Origin: Haemophilus parainfluenzae
GTDB lineage: Bacteria > Pseudomonadota > Gammaproteobacteria > Enterobacterales > Pasteurellaceae
Assembly (NCBI GenBank): GCA_018381425.1
Contig: JAGZRY010000002.1
Span: forward strand, 1 to 37,592
Length of the DNA: 37,592 bases
Reading direction: 5' to 3'
Shown here: positions 30,981 to 37,591 of the stretch, piece after piece
How the letters are laid out: every line of letters begins with the position of its first letter
Numbering within the stretch: position 1 is the stretch's first letter
Notes under the pieces: generated by a model
Told to the model about the DNA's origin: nothing
What the model saw: only the letters and a program-made list of their open reading frames with translations
Databases searched by the model: none
Program-made: the position numbers and the translations under genes

Positions 30981-31880
30981 ATGGCAAATTTAACCTTAAC
31001 CCGACAATGGGTGGAAAACATCTATCAATTGGAAACATCCGACCCTGTAATGGGCGGGCCAGACGGCATTGATAATCGCCAAGCCAAAGAACTGGGTGCG
31101 AGAACGAATTGGCTAAAAGACCAAGTAGACACCATCAACCAAGACCGCACTGACTATGCCCCAAAAGCCAGCCCTGCGTTCACAGGCATACCTACCGCAC
31201 CAACGGCTGCGGCAGGGACGAATAATGCACAAATTGCAACTACGGAATTTGTGAAAACCGCAATCGCCGCATTAGTGGGTTCAGCCCCTGCTGCATTAGA
31301 CACGCTGGAAGAATTGGCACGAGCATTAGCAGGCGATGCAAACTTAAAAGCGACGTTGCTTGCTGAAATCGGGAAAAAAGCCAACGCCACTGATTTTAAT
31401 GCCTTACATGATTTATTTGTTGGTATTCCTATCCCTTATCCGCTCTCTACTGTCCCAACAGGTTGCTTAGCCATGAACGGACAGCGGTTTGATACTCGTC
31501 GTTATCCAAAATTGGCACAGAAATATCCGTCAGGGCTGTTGCCTGATTTACGCGGGGAGTTTATTCGCGGTTGGGATAATGGTCGTGGGGTTGATGCGGG
31601 GCGTGGGTTGTTGTCGGCACAGGGAGATGCTATTCGGAATATTACAGGGCAGGTTGGAACAGATAACGGATGGATCTTCAGAAGTCCGTCCGGTGCTATT
31701 TTTGACCCATACAACGGAAACAACACTCAGAGATTAAGAGCTGTGACAACATCTGATGGCGTAGGCAATGACGGCAGAAGTATCGGTTGGATTAACTTTG
31801 ATGCATCTAAAGTTGTTCCTACCGCCAATGAAAACCGTCCACGCAATATCGCCTATCACTACATCTGCCTAGCCGTATAA
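30981..31880 (+). CDS. Tail fibre protein with collar-type C-terminus
   Basis: The 299-residue fibre has a short N-terminal attachment region, a PKASPAFTGIPTAPTAAAGT repeat-type shaft, an alanine-rich helical region, and a C-terminal tail-collar-like domain: GCLAMNGQRFDTRRYPKLAQ, DLRGEFIRGWDNGRGVD, and ENRPRNIAYHYICLAV at the end. It recognises the host surface. The gene is short and no invertase or inverted fibre segment is present, unlike Mu. Confidence 0.9.
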   Translation: MANLTLTRQWVENIYQLETSDPVMGGPDGIDNRQAKELGARTNWLKDQVDTINQDRTDYAPKASPAFTGIPTAPTAAAGTNNAQIATTEFVKTAIAALVGSAPAALDTLEELARALAGDANLKATLLAEIGKKANATDFNALHDLFVGIPIPYPLSTVPTGCLAMNGQRFDTRRYPKLAQKYPSGLLPDLRGEFIRGWDNGRGVDAGRGLLSAQGDAIRNITGQVGTDNGWIFRSPSGAIFDPYNGNNTQRLRAVTTSDGVGNDGRSIGWINFDASKVVPTANENRPRNIAYHYICLAV

Positions 31881-31890
31881 GGAGTACAAC

Positions 31891-32646
31891 ATGACCGTAA
31901 CATTTAATCAAGACGGCTTTGCCGAAACGAGCGGTGAAATCACCGCGTATTGCACTGACAACCAAGGTATTTACAGCCACAGCACTATCGAATATGTAAG
32001 CGAAGGCGGTAGCCTTTCCGCAGGCAGTTATTTAGATGCACCTCCGCCTGCCAAACAAGGTTTTGGCATTGTGCGAGCAGATAACAGTTGGCAATATCAA
32101 GCCGACCATCGAGGCACCTATTACAGCAAGGAAACAGGCGAAAAAGTAGAACATACCGCACTAGGTGAATTGCCCGAAAATTTAACCGCACTTGCACCAC
32201 TTGCTGAACCATGCAAATGGAACGGTACAGCATGGGTAAAAGATGAAGCGAAAATTGCTGATAATTTTACAACAACCCAAACTCGCCTTATCGCCAACAT
32301 TGATGAGCACGCGGCAAAAATCTACAGCACTTGGACGAGGTTTGAATCTGAATATCGCGAACGAAAAGCGGCCGCAGAAGCCTTTAAATCCGCAAATTAT
32401 GAAGGTGAGTGCAGTCGATATATCACCGATTTCGCACAACGTGCGAGACTGGATAACAAGACCGCCACAAACCTGATTTTGACGCAGGCGGCAGGACTCG
32501 AAAAACTGCAGGTTGAATTAGCTAATCAACGTATGCGTAAGTATGAGCTCAAGGCACCTAATCTCACGCTTGAGAAACTGCAATCAATCCATGATGACAT
32601 TATCAAGCAAATGGATAACTTGATGGAGGCATATCAAAATGGCTAA
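31891..32646 (+). CDS. Tail fibre assembly-like protein
   Basis: The 251-residue protein follows the fibre gene by 10 bases with AAGGAG as ribosome-binding site. The first part resembles tail-fibre assembly chaperones (GSYLDAPPPAKQGFGIVRAD, NSWQYQADHRGTYYSKETGE and CKWNGTAWVKDEAK). The C-terminal half is helical and extended. It probably folds or attaches the fibre. An uptake core lies at 32185-32193. Confidence 0.8.
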   Translation: MTVTFNQDGFAETSGEITAYCTDNQGIYSHSTIEYVSEGGSLSAGSYLDAPPPAKQGFGIVRADNSWQYQADHRGTYYSKETGEKVEHTALGELPENLTALAPLAEPCKWNGTAWVKDEAKIADNFTTTQTRLIANIDEHAAKIYSTWTRFESEYRERKAAAEAFKSANYEGECSRYITDFAQRARLDNKTATNLILTQAAGLEKLQVELANQRMRKYELKAPNLTLEKLQSIHDDIIKQMDNLMEAYQNG

Positions 32647-33124
32647 GGTTTATTTGGCGATGTACAAACACAAGCGAGACTGGCGCAAAGAGCCAGTTAA
32701 AGCAATAGCAGACCGCATTACCCGATTTTTTACTAAGGGGAAATACTCGCATTGTGAAATCGCGGTAGAGCGCATTGAATTTACTAACGGACACCATTAT
32801 GAGCATGCGACAGTATATGACTGCTACTCCTCATCGGTACAAGATGGCGGGGTGCGTTGCAAACAGATTGATGTGTCCGATAACACCAAATGGGATTTAA
32901 TTCCCCTCAATGATGTTACTGAGGAGCAAATCAAAGCTTATTTTGACCGCACTTCTGGCAAAAAATATGACTGGTGGGGTGCGTTAGGGATTGTACTTGG
33001 TATCAAACAAAAACGCTCAAAATATTTTTGCAGTGAGTGGTGCTTTAATGCGATTCACGGTGGCGAGAGTGGTTGGCGATTTAGCCCAAATCAATTAGGG
33101 GCAATGTTTAAACATGATGACTAA
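32639..33124 (+). CDS. Permuted NlpC/P60-like cysteine hydrolase (YiiX-type)
   Basis: The 161-residue protein has the permuted papain-like order: His first in GKYSHCEIAVERI, then a WDLIP and KKYDWWGALGI region, and Cys later in YFCSEWCFNAIHG. These proteins can be amidases, peptidases or lipid hydrolases. Next to the fibre it may modify the cell envelope or fibre-receptor contact. No signal peptide is present. It overlaps its upstream neighbour by 8 bases and its downstream neighbour by 11, so it belongs to the late operon. An uptake core lies at 32946-32954. Confidence 0.75.
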   Translation: MAKVYLAMYKHKRDWRKEPVKAIADRITRFFTKGKYSHCEIAVERIEFTNGHHYEHATVYDCYSSSVQDGGVRCKQIDVSDNTKWDLIPLNDVTEEQIKAYFDRTSGKKYDWWGALGIVLGIKQKRSKYFCSEWCFNAIHGGESGWRFSPNQLGAMFKHDD

Positions 33125-33470
33125 AGACAAACCGCTCATTAATTTTAACTGGAAATTTGGTGACGATGAAAGCGAAACGCTGACGCTAGATGAAAAAGAA
33201 GTACCAGAAGGCTTTGCTGATAGCGAATTTGACTTGTTTATCGTGCCTGATAGCAAAGATCCAGTTATCCATTTGACAAAAGGCAATGGTATTGCGTTAT
33301 CGGATAACAACATCAAAATCACTTGCACGCGCGACCGTTTAGCTAACACAAAATGGAAGACCGCAAGTTGGGCGTTAAAAATTACGAATACGAGCAACTG
33401 GCGAGACACGCTATGTGGCGGAAAGATTACGCGTTATAGCTATTATCCGGCAGAACGCGTAGAGGAATGA
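33114..33470 (+). CDS. Small beta-rich virion-associated candidate (BppU N-terminal-like)
   Basis: The 118-residue protein is overlapped by the preceding gene (ATGATG start, 33114 or 33117). INFNWKFGDDESETLTLDEK, then FDLFIVP, NGIALSDNNIKITC and SWALKITNTSNWRDTLCGGK give alternating strands like the Ig-type N-terminal domains of phage baseplate-tip and receptor-binding proteins. This similarity is by pattern, not by a proven family. It probably belongs to the late virion genes. Confidence 0.65.
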   Translation: MMTKDKPLINFNWKFGDDESETLTLDEKEVPEGFADSEFDLFIVPDSKDPVIHLTKGNGIALSDNNIKITCTRDRLANTKWKTASWALKITNTSNWRDTLCGGKITRYSYYPAERVEE

Positions 33471-33474
33471 CGCG

Positions 33475-33657
33475 ATGAAAGACTGTAAACGGGCTATCGA
33501 CGTGAAATTGCAGTTGAAACAAGCAGTGGCGGTATCGTTGCAATCAAAACAACCTATCAAGGTGACATTATCAAAAGGTATTTCTGGTGGCTGTGGTACA
33601 CCTGTTTTACCTGATTTTTCTGAATTAATTATAGCTTACAAAATAGGACGACTATGA
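33475..33657 (+). CDS. Small hypothetical protein, late operon
   Basis: The 60-residue protein is beta-rich with repeated Lys/Gln/Val patches (DVKLQLKQAVAVSLQSKQPI and KVTLSKGISGG) and a short C-terminus. It lies 4 bases after the preceding gene and overlaps the next by ATGA, with GAGGAATGACGCG as start context. No family was recognised. Its place in a chain of coupled small genes suggests a virion-tip or fibre-linked role. Confidence 0.55.
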   Translation: MKDCKRAIDVKLQLKQAVAVSLQSKQPIKVTLSKGISGGCGTPVLPDFSELIIAYKIGRL

Positions 33658-33980
33658 CAACACAAACAATCCAACAATTATTAACCGATTTTGCGACTTA
33701 CTTAGGTGAGCAAGACAAAGCGATTTTGACTCAAATTGAGACAAAGATAACTCAACTTAAAAATGACCTGTTAGGCGGTGAGGTATCAGCAGATTTAGAC
33801 ACGTTTAGAGAGCTCGCAGAGGAATTACGAAAACTCAAAGCCAGCGGAAGCAGTGCGCCTGAGGCATTAACCAGCAAACTGACCGAATTTAAACAGAGTT
33901 TAGACGGTGTGATTGAGAAACTTAACGCCTTAAATGCAATGGACTTAAAGGCAGCTTATCAACGTGGGAAAAATAGCTAA
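33654..33980 (+). CDS. Helical hypothetical protein, late operon
   Basis: The 108-residue protein is almost wholly helical, with coiled-coil-like stretches (AILTQIETKITQLKNDLLGG and FRELAEELRKLKA, then LTEFKQSLDGVIEKLNALNA). It is coupled to both neighbours by ATGA and TAATG overlaps. It may be a trimeric stalk or a chaperone for the preceding tip proteins. No family recognised. Confidence 0.6.
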   Translation: MTTQTIQQLLTDFATYLGEQDKAILTQIETKITQLKNDLLGGEVSADLDTFRELAEELRKLKASGSSAPEALTSKLTEFKQSLDGVIEKLNALNAMDLKAAYQRGKNS

Positions 33981-34216
33981 TGAGCTTTTTAGAACAATTA
34001 CCTGAGGTAATCGAGCAAATCGGGCGAGATGTTAAAGCCATAACTGTTGTACTCGGTAAAGGTCGCCCTGATAAGCCTGATACAACAGGTGACAAAATAA
34101 CAGGAGAGGAGCCCAAAATAAAAGGCAATGATGCAATACCTGACATTGGCCCAAAAAACTTAAGACCGCCAGCTATGATGTGGACAACGTCCGATCCTTG
34201 GCCAGATAGAGTTTAA
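33980..34216 (+). CDS. Small hypothetical protein, end of late operon
   Basis: The 78-residue protein has a helical start (SFLEQLPEVIEQIGRDVKAI) and a proline-, glycine- and lysine-rich, probably disordered second half ending in PAMMWTTSDPWPDRV. It is not like Mu Com, as no CxxC zinc motifs are present. It is coupled by TAATG to the preceding gene and is the last gene before the methyltransferase. Confidence 0.55.
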   Translation: MSFLEQLPEVIEQIGRDVKAITVVLGKGRPDKPDTTGDKITGEEPKIKGNDAIPDIGPKNLRPPAMMWTTSDPWPDRV

Positions 34217-34226
34217 GATAATTTTA

Positions 34227-34252
34227 TATCTCTAAATAGTATTTTAGAGATA
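34227..34252 (+). other. Stem-loop in the methyltransferase leader
   Basis: TATCTCTAAA (34227-34236) pairs with TTTAGAGATA (34243-34252) around TAGTAT. It lies between the late operon and the ACAA tract. No T-run follows. In Mu a leader stem-loop controls mom translation; a comparable role here is speculative. Confidence 0.5.
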
Positions 34253-34286
34253 GGATGTAATTCAACCAGAAAAAGGGATAATAATG

Positions 34287-34318
34287 ACAAACAAACAAAC
34301 AAACAAACAAACAAACAA
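34287..34318 (+). repeat. (ACAA)8 tetranucleotide tract at the methyltransferase start
   Basis: Eight perfect ACAA units directly follow an upstream ATG at 34284-34286, which has AAAAAGGGATA as ribosome-binding site. In the present length this ATG is out of frame with the methyltransferase and meets a stop soon after. One added unit (nine) would put it in frame. Such tracts slip during replication and are the usual basis of phase variation in Haemophilus. Confidence 0.9.
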
Positions 34319-34330
34319 ATGGAGTGTACT

Positions 34331-35161
34331 ATGTTTAAACAAGCACCACTACCGTTTGTTGGACAAAAGCGAATGTTTTTAAAACACTTCGAGGAAGTAT
34401 TAAACGCCAACATTACGAATGATGGCGATGGCTGGACTATCATTGATACATTCGGTGGGAGCGGTTTATTAAGCTATGTAGCTAAACAGATCAAGCCTAA
34501 AGCACGCGTAATTTATAACGACTTTGATGGATATGCTCAGCGATTAGCACATATTGACGACATTAATGCGCTCCGTGCGCAGCTTTACGAGGTAGTCGGT
34601 AACGCTACGCAAAAAAACAAAAGATTGACGAAGGATTGTAAAGCAGAATGCATCAAAATCATTCAAAATTTCAAAGGTTATATTGACCTGAATAGTCTAG
34701 CGAGCTGGCTTCTATTTAGCGGCCAGCAAGTGGCAACATTGGATGACCTATTTCAGAACGATTTTTGGCATTGTGTTAGACAGTCTGATTATCCGAAAGC
34801 GGATGGATATTTAGACGGACTTGAGATTACGCACGAGTCATTCCACACGCTTTTACCTAAATTTAGCAGCGATCCTAAAGCATTATTTGTTCTAGACCCG
34901 CCATATTTATGCACCCGCCAGGAAAGCTATAAACAGGCGACGTACTTTGATTTAATCGACTTCCTCCGATTAATCAACATCACGCGCCCTCCTTATGTAT
35001 TTTTTAGCTCAACAAAGAGCGAATTTGTTCGCTTTATTGAGTATATGGTAGAAGATAAGGTTGATAATTGGGAGGCTTTTTACAACTCTGAGCGCATTGT
35101 TGTTAAGGCTTCAGCAAGTTATTCCGGGAAGTACGAAGATAACATGGTTTATAAGTTTTAA
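34331..35161 (+). CDS. D12-class adenine-specific DNA methyltransferase
   Basis: The 276-residue enzyme (280 from the ATG at 34319) has the D12/Dam-like motif order: N-terminal PLPFVGQKRMFLKHFEEV, the S-adenosylmethionine loop DTFGGSGLLS at residues 39-48, and catalytic DPPY at 189-192. It would methylate adenine N6 in a specific DNA site. GGAG (34321-34324) sits 6 bases before 34331, so a start there is possible regardless of the repeat. The 34284 ATG would need one more ACAA unit. It occupies the place of com/mom in Mu, so it is probably the phage's DNA-modification gene. Confidence 0.9.
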   Translation: MFKQAPLPFVGQKRMFLKHFEEVLNANITNDGDGWTIIDTFGGSGLLSYVAKQIKPKARVIYNDFDGYAQRLAHIDDINALRAQLYEVVGNATQKNKRLTKDCKAECIKIIQNFKGYIDLNSLASWLLFSGQQVATLDDLFQNDFWHCVRQSDYPKADGYLDGLEITHESFHTLLPKFSSDPKALFVLDPPYLCTRQESYKQATYFDLIDFLRLINITRPPYVFFSSTKSEFVRFIEYMVEDKVDNWEAFYNSERIVVKASASYSGKYEDNMVYKF

Positions 35162-35208
35162 GGCTTAAAATTTAAACGCCCTTTAATGATGATTTAAAGA
35201 GCGTTTTT
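35162..35208 (+). other. TTTAAA-phased spacer and hairpin after the methyltransferase
   Basis: TTAAA-type motifs begin at 35164, 35171, 35182 and 35193; the last three are exactly 11 bp apart. AAACGCCCTTTAA (35174-35186) can pair with TTTAAAGAGCGTTT (35193-35206) with a few irregularities, and is followed by TTAT. It may be a weak terminator ending the phage transcript. Confidence 0.5.
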
Positions 35209-35314
35209 ATTTCTCAAAATTCATGGATTTTAACCGCTAAAAATGAGAAACTTGCTATATTTTAAAATTCTCACTTTTAGCGGTTACGTTTCTCAAAATT
35301 CGCGAACCGCAACA
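35209..35314 (+). mobile_element. Right end of the prophage with putative MuA-binding sites
   Basis: Four 22-bp-like modules share TTCTCA. R1 is 35289-35310 (TTTCTCAAAATTCGCGAACC), R2 35267-35288 (ATTCTCACTTTTAGCGGTTA) and R3 35210-35231 (TTTCTCAAAATTCATGG). An inverted copy lies at 35231-35250. R1 and R2 abut at exactly 22 bp, as in Mu, and R1 contains GTTTC...GCGAA like the Mu consensus. The terminal CA is probably at 35310-35311 or 35313-35314. The sites are seen; their function is inferred. Confidence 0.65.
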
Positions 35315-35444
35315 TACGGTTAAATCTTTGTGTGAAAAATACCACTTTATGAACAACATCTTTTACTAATCAGAAATAATGAATGATAAGGTTTAGAGAG
35401 ATTGATGTGTTAAATAAGGTAAATATTACAAAGTCCGGTTAAAT

Positions 35445-35480
35445 TTTACAAAAATTTTACTTAAAATTTACTTCATTTAC
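35445..35480 (+). promoter_or_regulatory. TTTAC direct repeats upstream of the rhodanese gene
   Basis: TTTAC occurs at 35445, 35456, 35467 and 35476 (spacing 11, 11 and 9 bp), about 100 bases before the gene. Direct repeats spaced 11 bp are the common binding pattern of OmpR/PhoB-type response regulators. No confident -10/-35 pair was assigned, although TATGAT lies at 35506-35511. The rest of 35315-35580 shows no gene. Confidence 0.4.
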
Positions 35481-35581
35481 AGTTTATTATCTTTATATTT
35501 AGGTGTATGATGACTGTTAGTTTTACATAACCCCTAAATTTATTTAGGTAAATATATTATTTCTATCTAACAGGAGATTGA

Positions 35582-35953
35582 ATGATGAAAAAATTACTCA
35601 CTGCAGTACTTTCTGCGGCAGCGATTGCTGTACCTTTTTTTGCTTCTGCGAATACGGCGCCACAAACAGAACAAAGTGCAGTACAACCGGAAAAAGCAAA
35701 AGGCATTTGGATTGATGTACGTTCAGCCGAGGAGTTTAACGCAGGTCATTTACAAGATGCAGTGAATATTCCGCACGATCAAATCCTTGCACGCATTCAA
35801 GCAGTTAGTCCAGACAAAAACGCACCTGTTAATCTCTATTGCCGCAGTGGCCGCCGTGCAGAAATCGCGCTCAATGAGCTGAAAAATGCAGGCTATACCA
35901 ATGTAACCAACCATGGCGGTTATGAAGATTTGGTTAAAAAAGGTTTGAAATAG
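35582..35953 (+). CDS. Periplasmic rhodanese-like sulfurtransferase (PspE-like)
   Basis: The 123-residue protein has a signal peptide (KKLLTAVLSAAAIAVPFFAS, cleavage after ASA or nearby) and a single rhodanese domain: GIWIDVRSAEEFNAGHLQDA, VNIPHDQI, and the catalytic loop YCRSGRRAE with Cys87. It would carry persulfide sulfur in the periplasm. AGGAG precedes tandem ATGs at 35582 and 35585; either may be used. It is the first host gene after the prophage end and faces away from it. Confidence 0.92.
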   Translation: MMKKLLTAVLSAAAIAVPFFASANTAPQTEQSAVQPEKAKGIWIDVRSAEEFNAGHLQDAVNIPHDQILARIQAVSPDKNAPVNLYCRSGRRAEIALNELKNAGYTNVTNHGGYEDLVKKGLK

Positions 35954-35972
35954 ATAACATATTATTTAAAGC

Positions 35973-36008
35973 AAAATCCCCTAGATAAGCATTTAGGGGA
36001 TTTTTATT
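35973..36008. terminator. Bidirectional terminator between rhodanese and transporter genes
   Basis: AAAATCCCCTA (35973-35983) pairs perfectly with TAGGGGATTTT (35994-36004), loop 10 bases, followed by T-rich sequence. It serves the convergent genes on both sides. Confidence 0.9.
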
Positions 36009-36034
36009 ATAAAGAGTGGTCAGATTTTCGTTTA

Positions 36035-36838
36035 CTAAATACAATAATCTTCTTTTAATAAGTGACGATAGGCATAAAGATAAGATGCGCCGACAAATGC
36101 TGCACCACCCGTGACATTGCCTAAAAAGACAGGAATCATATTGAAGAAGAATTGGCTCCAAGTCACATTAGCACCGGCAAAAATCCCGGCAGGAATAATA
36201 AACATATTGGCGACAAAGTGTTGTAATCCGATAAGCACAAAAATCATCACTGGGAACCATATGGCTAGGATACGACCAGAGGTTTGTTTGGCGCCAAAAT
36301 AGAACCAAATACCCATGCAGACCATCCAGTTACAGGCAATAGCAGAAATAAAGGCGCGACCAAAATTCATCTGCACTTTAGCCTCGGCGATAGCAATGGT
36401 TTTAGCAGAGGCAGCACCTTCTGATAAACCGACATAATGCCCTAAGAAATAGGCCATAAACAGCGCACCGAGCAGGTTGCCTAAACTCACGACAATCCAG
36501 TTACGAAATAATTTTTTAAGGCTTACTCTTTTTGTTAAACGGCCTAATGCCATCATCATCATCATCATCATATTGCCCGTGGCTAATTCACCACCACCGA
36601 TTAGAATACAAATCAAACAAATAGGAAACACGGCCGCACCAAGTAATGTTGATAGCCCACTCCACTCTGGAGGAATACCGCTCACGACTTTTAAATAGGC
36701 CATATAACCAAAACTCACATAGCCGCCACCTAAAAAACTTAAAATAGCCAGTGTTTTTAGGTGTCCTTCCGACTTAGCATAACTTTTATCAATAACATCT
36801 TGTAAGATTTCGTGGGGATAAAGATCGCGATGCTGCAT
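36035..36838 (-). CDS. Formate/nitrite transporter family channel (FocA/NirC-like)
   Basis: The 267-residue protein begins MQHRDLYPHEILQDVIDKSY at 36836-36838. An in-frame start at 36964 would add 42 unusual residues, and AAGG lies upstream of 36838. It has the FNT pattern: LSFLGGGYVSFGYMAYL, GGGELATGNM, NWIVVSLGNLLGALFMAYFL, SAIACNWMVCMGIWFYFGA, QHFVANMFIIPAG and IPVFLGNVTGGAAFVG, giving six transmembrane helices in a pentameric anion channel. The substrate is uncertain. Seven Met codons in a row come from a (CAT)7 tract. Confidence 0.9.
   Translation of the reverse strand: MQHRDLYPHEILQDVIDKSYAKSEGHLKTLAILSFLGGGYVSFGYMAYLKVVSGIPPEWSGLSTLLGAAVFPICLICILIGGGELATGNMMMMMMMALGRLTKRVSLKKLFRNWIVVSLGNLLGALFMAYFLGHYVGLSEGAASAKTIAIAEAKVQMNFGRAFISAIACNWMVCMGIWFYFGAKQTSGRILAIWFPVMIFVLIGLQHFVANMFIIPAGIFAGANVTWSQFFFNMIPVFLGNVTGGAAFVGASYLYAYRHLLKEDYCI
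36551..36571 (-). repeat. (CAT)7 microsatellite in the transporter gene
   Basis: Seven CAT units encode seven consecutive Met residues just after the conserved GN. Unit loss or gain keeps the reading frame and would only alter a channel-facing segment. Confidence 0.85.
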
Positions 36839-37067
36839 AGTTGTACCTTTAGTGAAAATAAGACGGTAAAAATGTAGCAAAGTACATAGTAAAAACGAAA
36901 GAATTGTTAAATATATGTACTGATTTTTAGTTATAACGAAATTGAATAATAATCCGAACCTCAAATTAGGTGTCTAGGTTCTTTTTTTGAGGGGGGGGCA
37001 AAGTGCGGTCAAATTTTCCAGTATTTTTGCTAAAAGCTATAAAAATCTGGCTGCTTGCATGTATAGA
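36839..37067. other. Spacer upstream of the transporter with G8 tract and uptake sequence
   Basis: The spacer between the transporter start and the ssb terminator holds a run of eight Gs at 36991-36998, 153 bases upstream of the transporter ATG. A perfect uptake core at 37001-37009 continues into AAATTTT. No gene was seen. The homopolymer could slip and alter promoter spacing, but no promoter was clearly placed. Confidence 0.5.
37001..37009 (+). repeat. DNA-uptake sequence AAGTGCGGT (one of at least 14)
   Basis: This core of the Haemophilus uptake signal also occurs, in either orientation, at 1328, 7834, 13939, 16077, 17008, 19366, 21057, 25720, 26632, 28425, 30433, 32185 and 32946 (start positions). 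The frequency across the prophage supports a Haemophilus-type host and suggests long residence in this lineage. Confidence 0.85.
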
Positions 37068-37105
37068 AAAAGCGTTGTTCTAGTGACATAGAACAACGCT
37101 TTTGT
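37068..37105 (-). terminator. Terminator after ssb
   Basis: AAAAGCGTTGTTCTA (37068-37082) pairs perfectly over 15 bp with TAGAACAACGCTTTT (37089-37103) around a 6-base loop. Read on the minus strand it is followed by T-rich sequence, so it ends the ssb transcript. Confidence 0.9.
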
Positions 37106-37123
37106 TTTTAAATGATATGTAAC

Positions 37124-37591
37124 TTAGAATGGAATGTTATCATCAAATGCGTCCATTGGTGGCTCAGCTTGTGGCGCTGGCGCAGATTGTGCTGGACGAG
37201 ATTGATAGCTTGGTTGTGGTGCTGATTGTGCAGGTGCATAACCGCCCATCTCTTGATTACGACCACCTAACATTTGTAAGTTATCACCTTGGATTTCAGT
37301 GGTGTAACGATCTTGGCCGTTGTTATCTTGCCATTTACGGGTTTTTAAACGACCTTCAACATAAACTTGTGAACCTTTGCGTAAGTATTGCCCCGCAATT
37401 TCTGCTAAACGACGATATAACACGATACGGTGCCATTCGGTCACTTCACGGCGTTCGCCCGTGTTTTTATCTGTCCAGCTTTCACTTGTTGCCACGCTGA
37501 TATTTGCTACCGCTTCGCCATTTGGCATCGTGCGGATTTCAGGATCATTACCTAAATTACCCACGATGATTACTTTATTAATACCTGCCAT
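37124..37591 (-). CDS. ssb: Single-stranded DNA-binding protein
   Basis: The 155-residue protein is complete in the window. The N-terminal OB-fold starts [20 protein letters not shown] and includes [40 protein letters not shown] and [20 protein letters not shown] Gln/Pro/Ser-rich linker and the acidic tip DAFDDNIPF follow; the tip recruits repair and replication proteins. It acts as a tetramer in replication, recombination and repair. The ATG is one base from the window end, so its promoter is not visible. Confidence 0.97.
   Translation of the reverse strand: MAGINKVIIVGNLGNDPEIRTMPNGEAVANISVATSESWTDKNTGERREVTEWHRIVLYRRLAEIAGQYLRKGSQVYVEGRLKTRKWQDNNGQDRYTTEIQGDNLQMLGGRNQEMGGYAPAQSAPQPSYQSRPAQSAPAPQAEPPMDAFDDNIPF

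Larger units (their letters stand above)
1..35314 (+). mobile_element. Mu-like prophage (left terminus outside window)
   Basis: The gene order follows a transposable Mu-type phage: repressor, Ner, DDE transposase, AAA+ transposition protein, Gam, GemA, Mor, lysis genes, Mu-type packaging and head genes, contractile tail, DNA methyltransferase. The right boundary is inferred from clustered putative MuA-binding sites ending near 35310, followed by a terminal CA dinucleotide at 35310-35311 or 35313-35314 and then by host genes. The left terminus and the matching 5-bp target duplication are not in the window, because the repressor gene runs off the edge. The tail module resembles P2 rather than Mu, so the element is mosaic. 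No obviously disabling mutation was seen in the core genes, so it may be an intact prophage. Confidence 0.9.

Noticed and set aside
30981..32646. Invertible tail-fibre segment as in Mu
   Set aside because: No invertase gene, no alternative fibre end on the opposite strand and no inverted crossover repeats were seen.
34213..34443. Minus-strand ORF across the ACAA tract
   Set aside because: Its sequence is mostly a Val/Cys/Leu/Phe repeat produced by the tetranucleotide tract, with no start signal.
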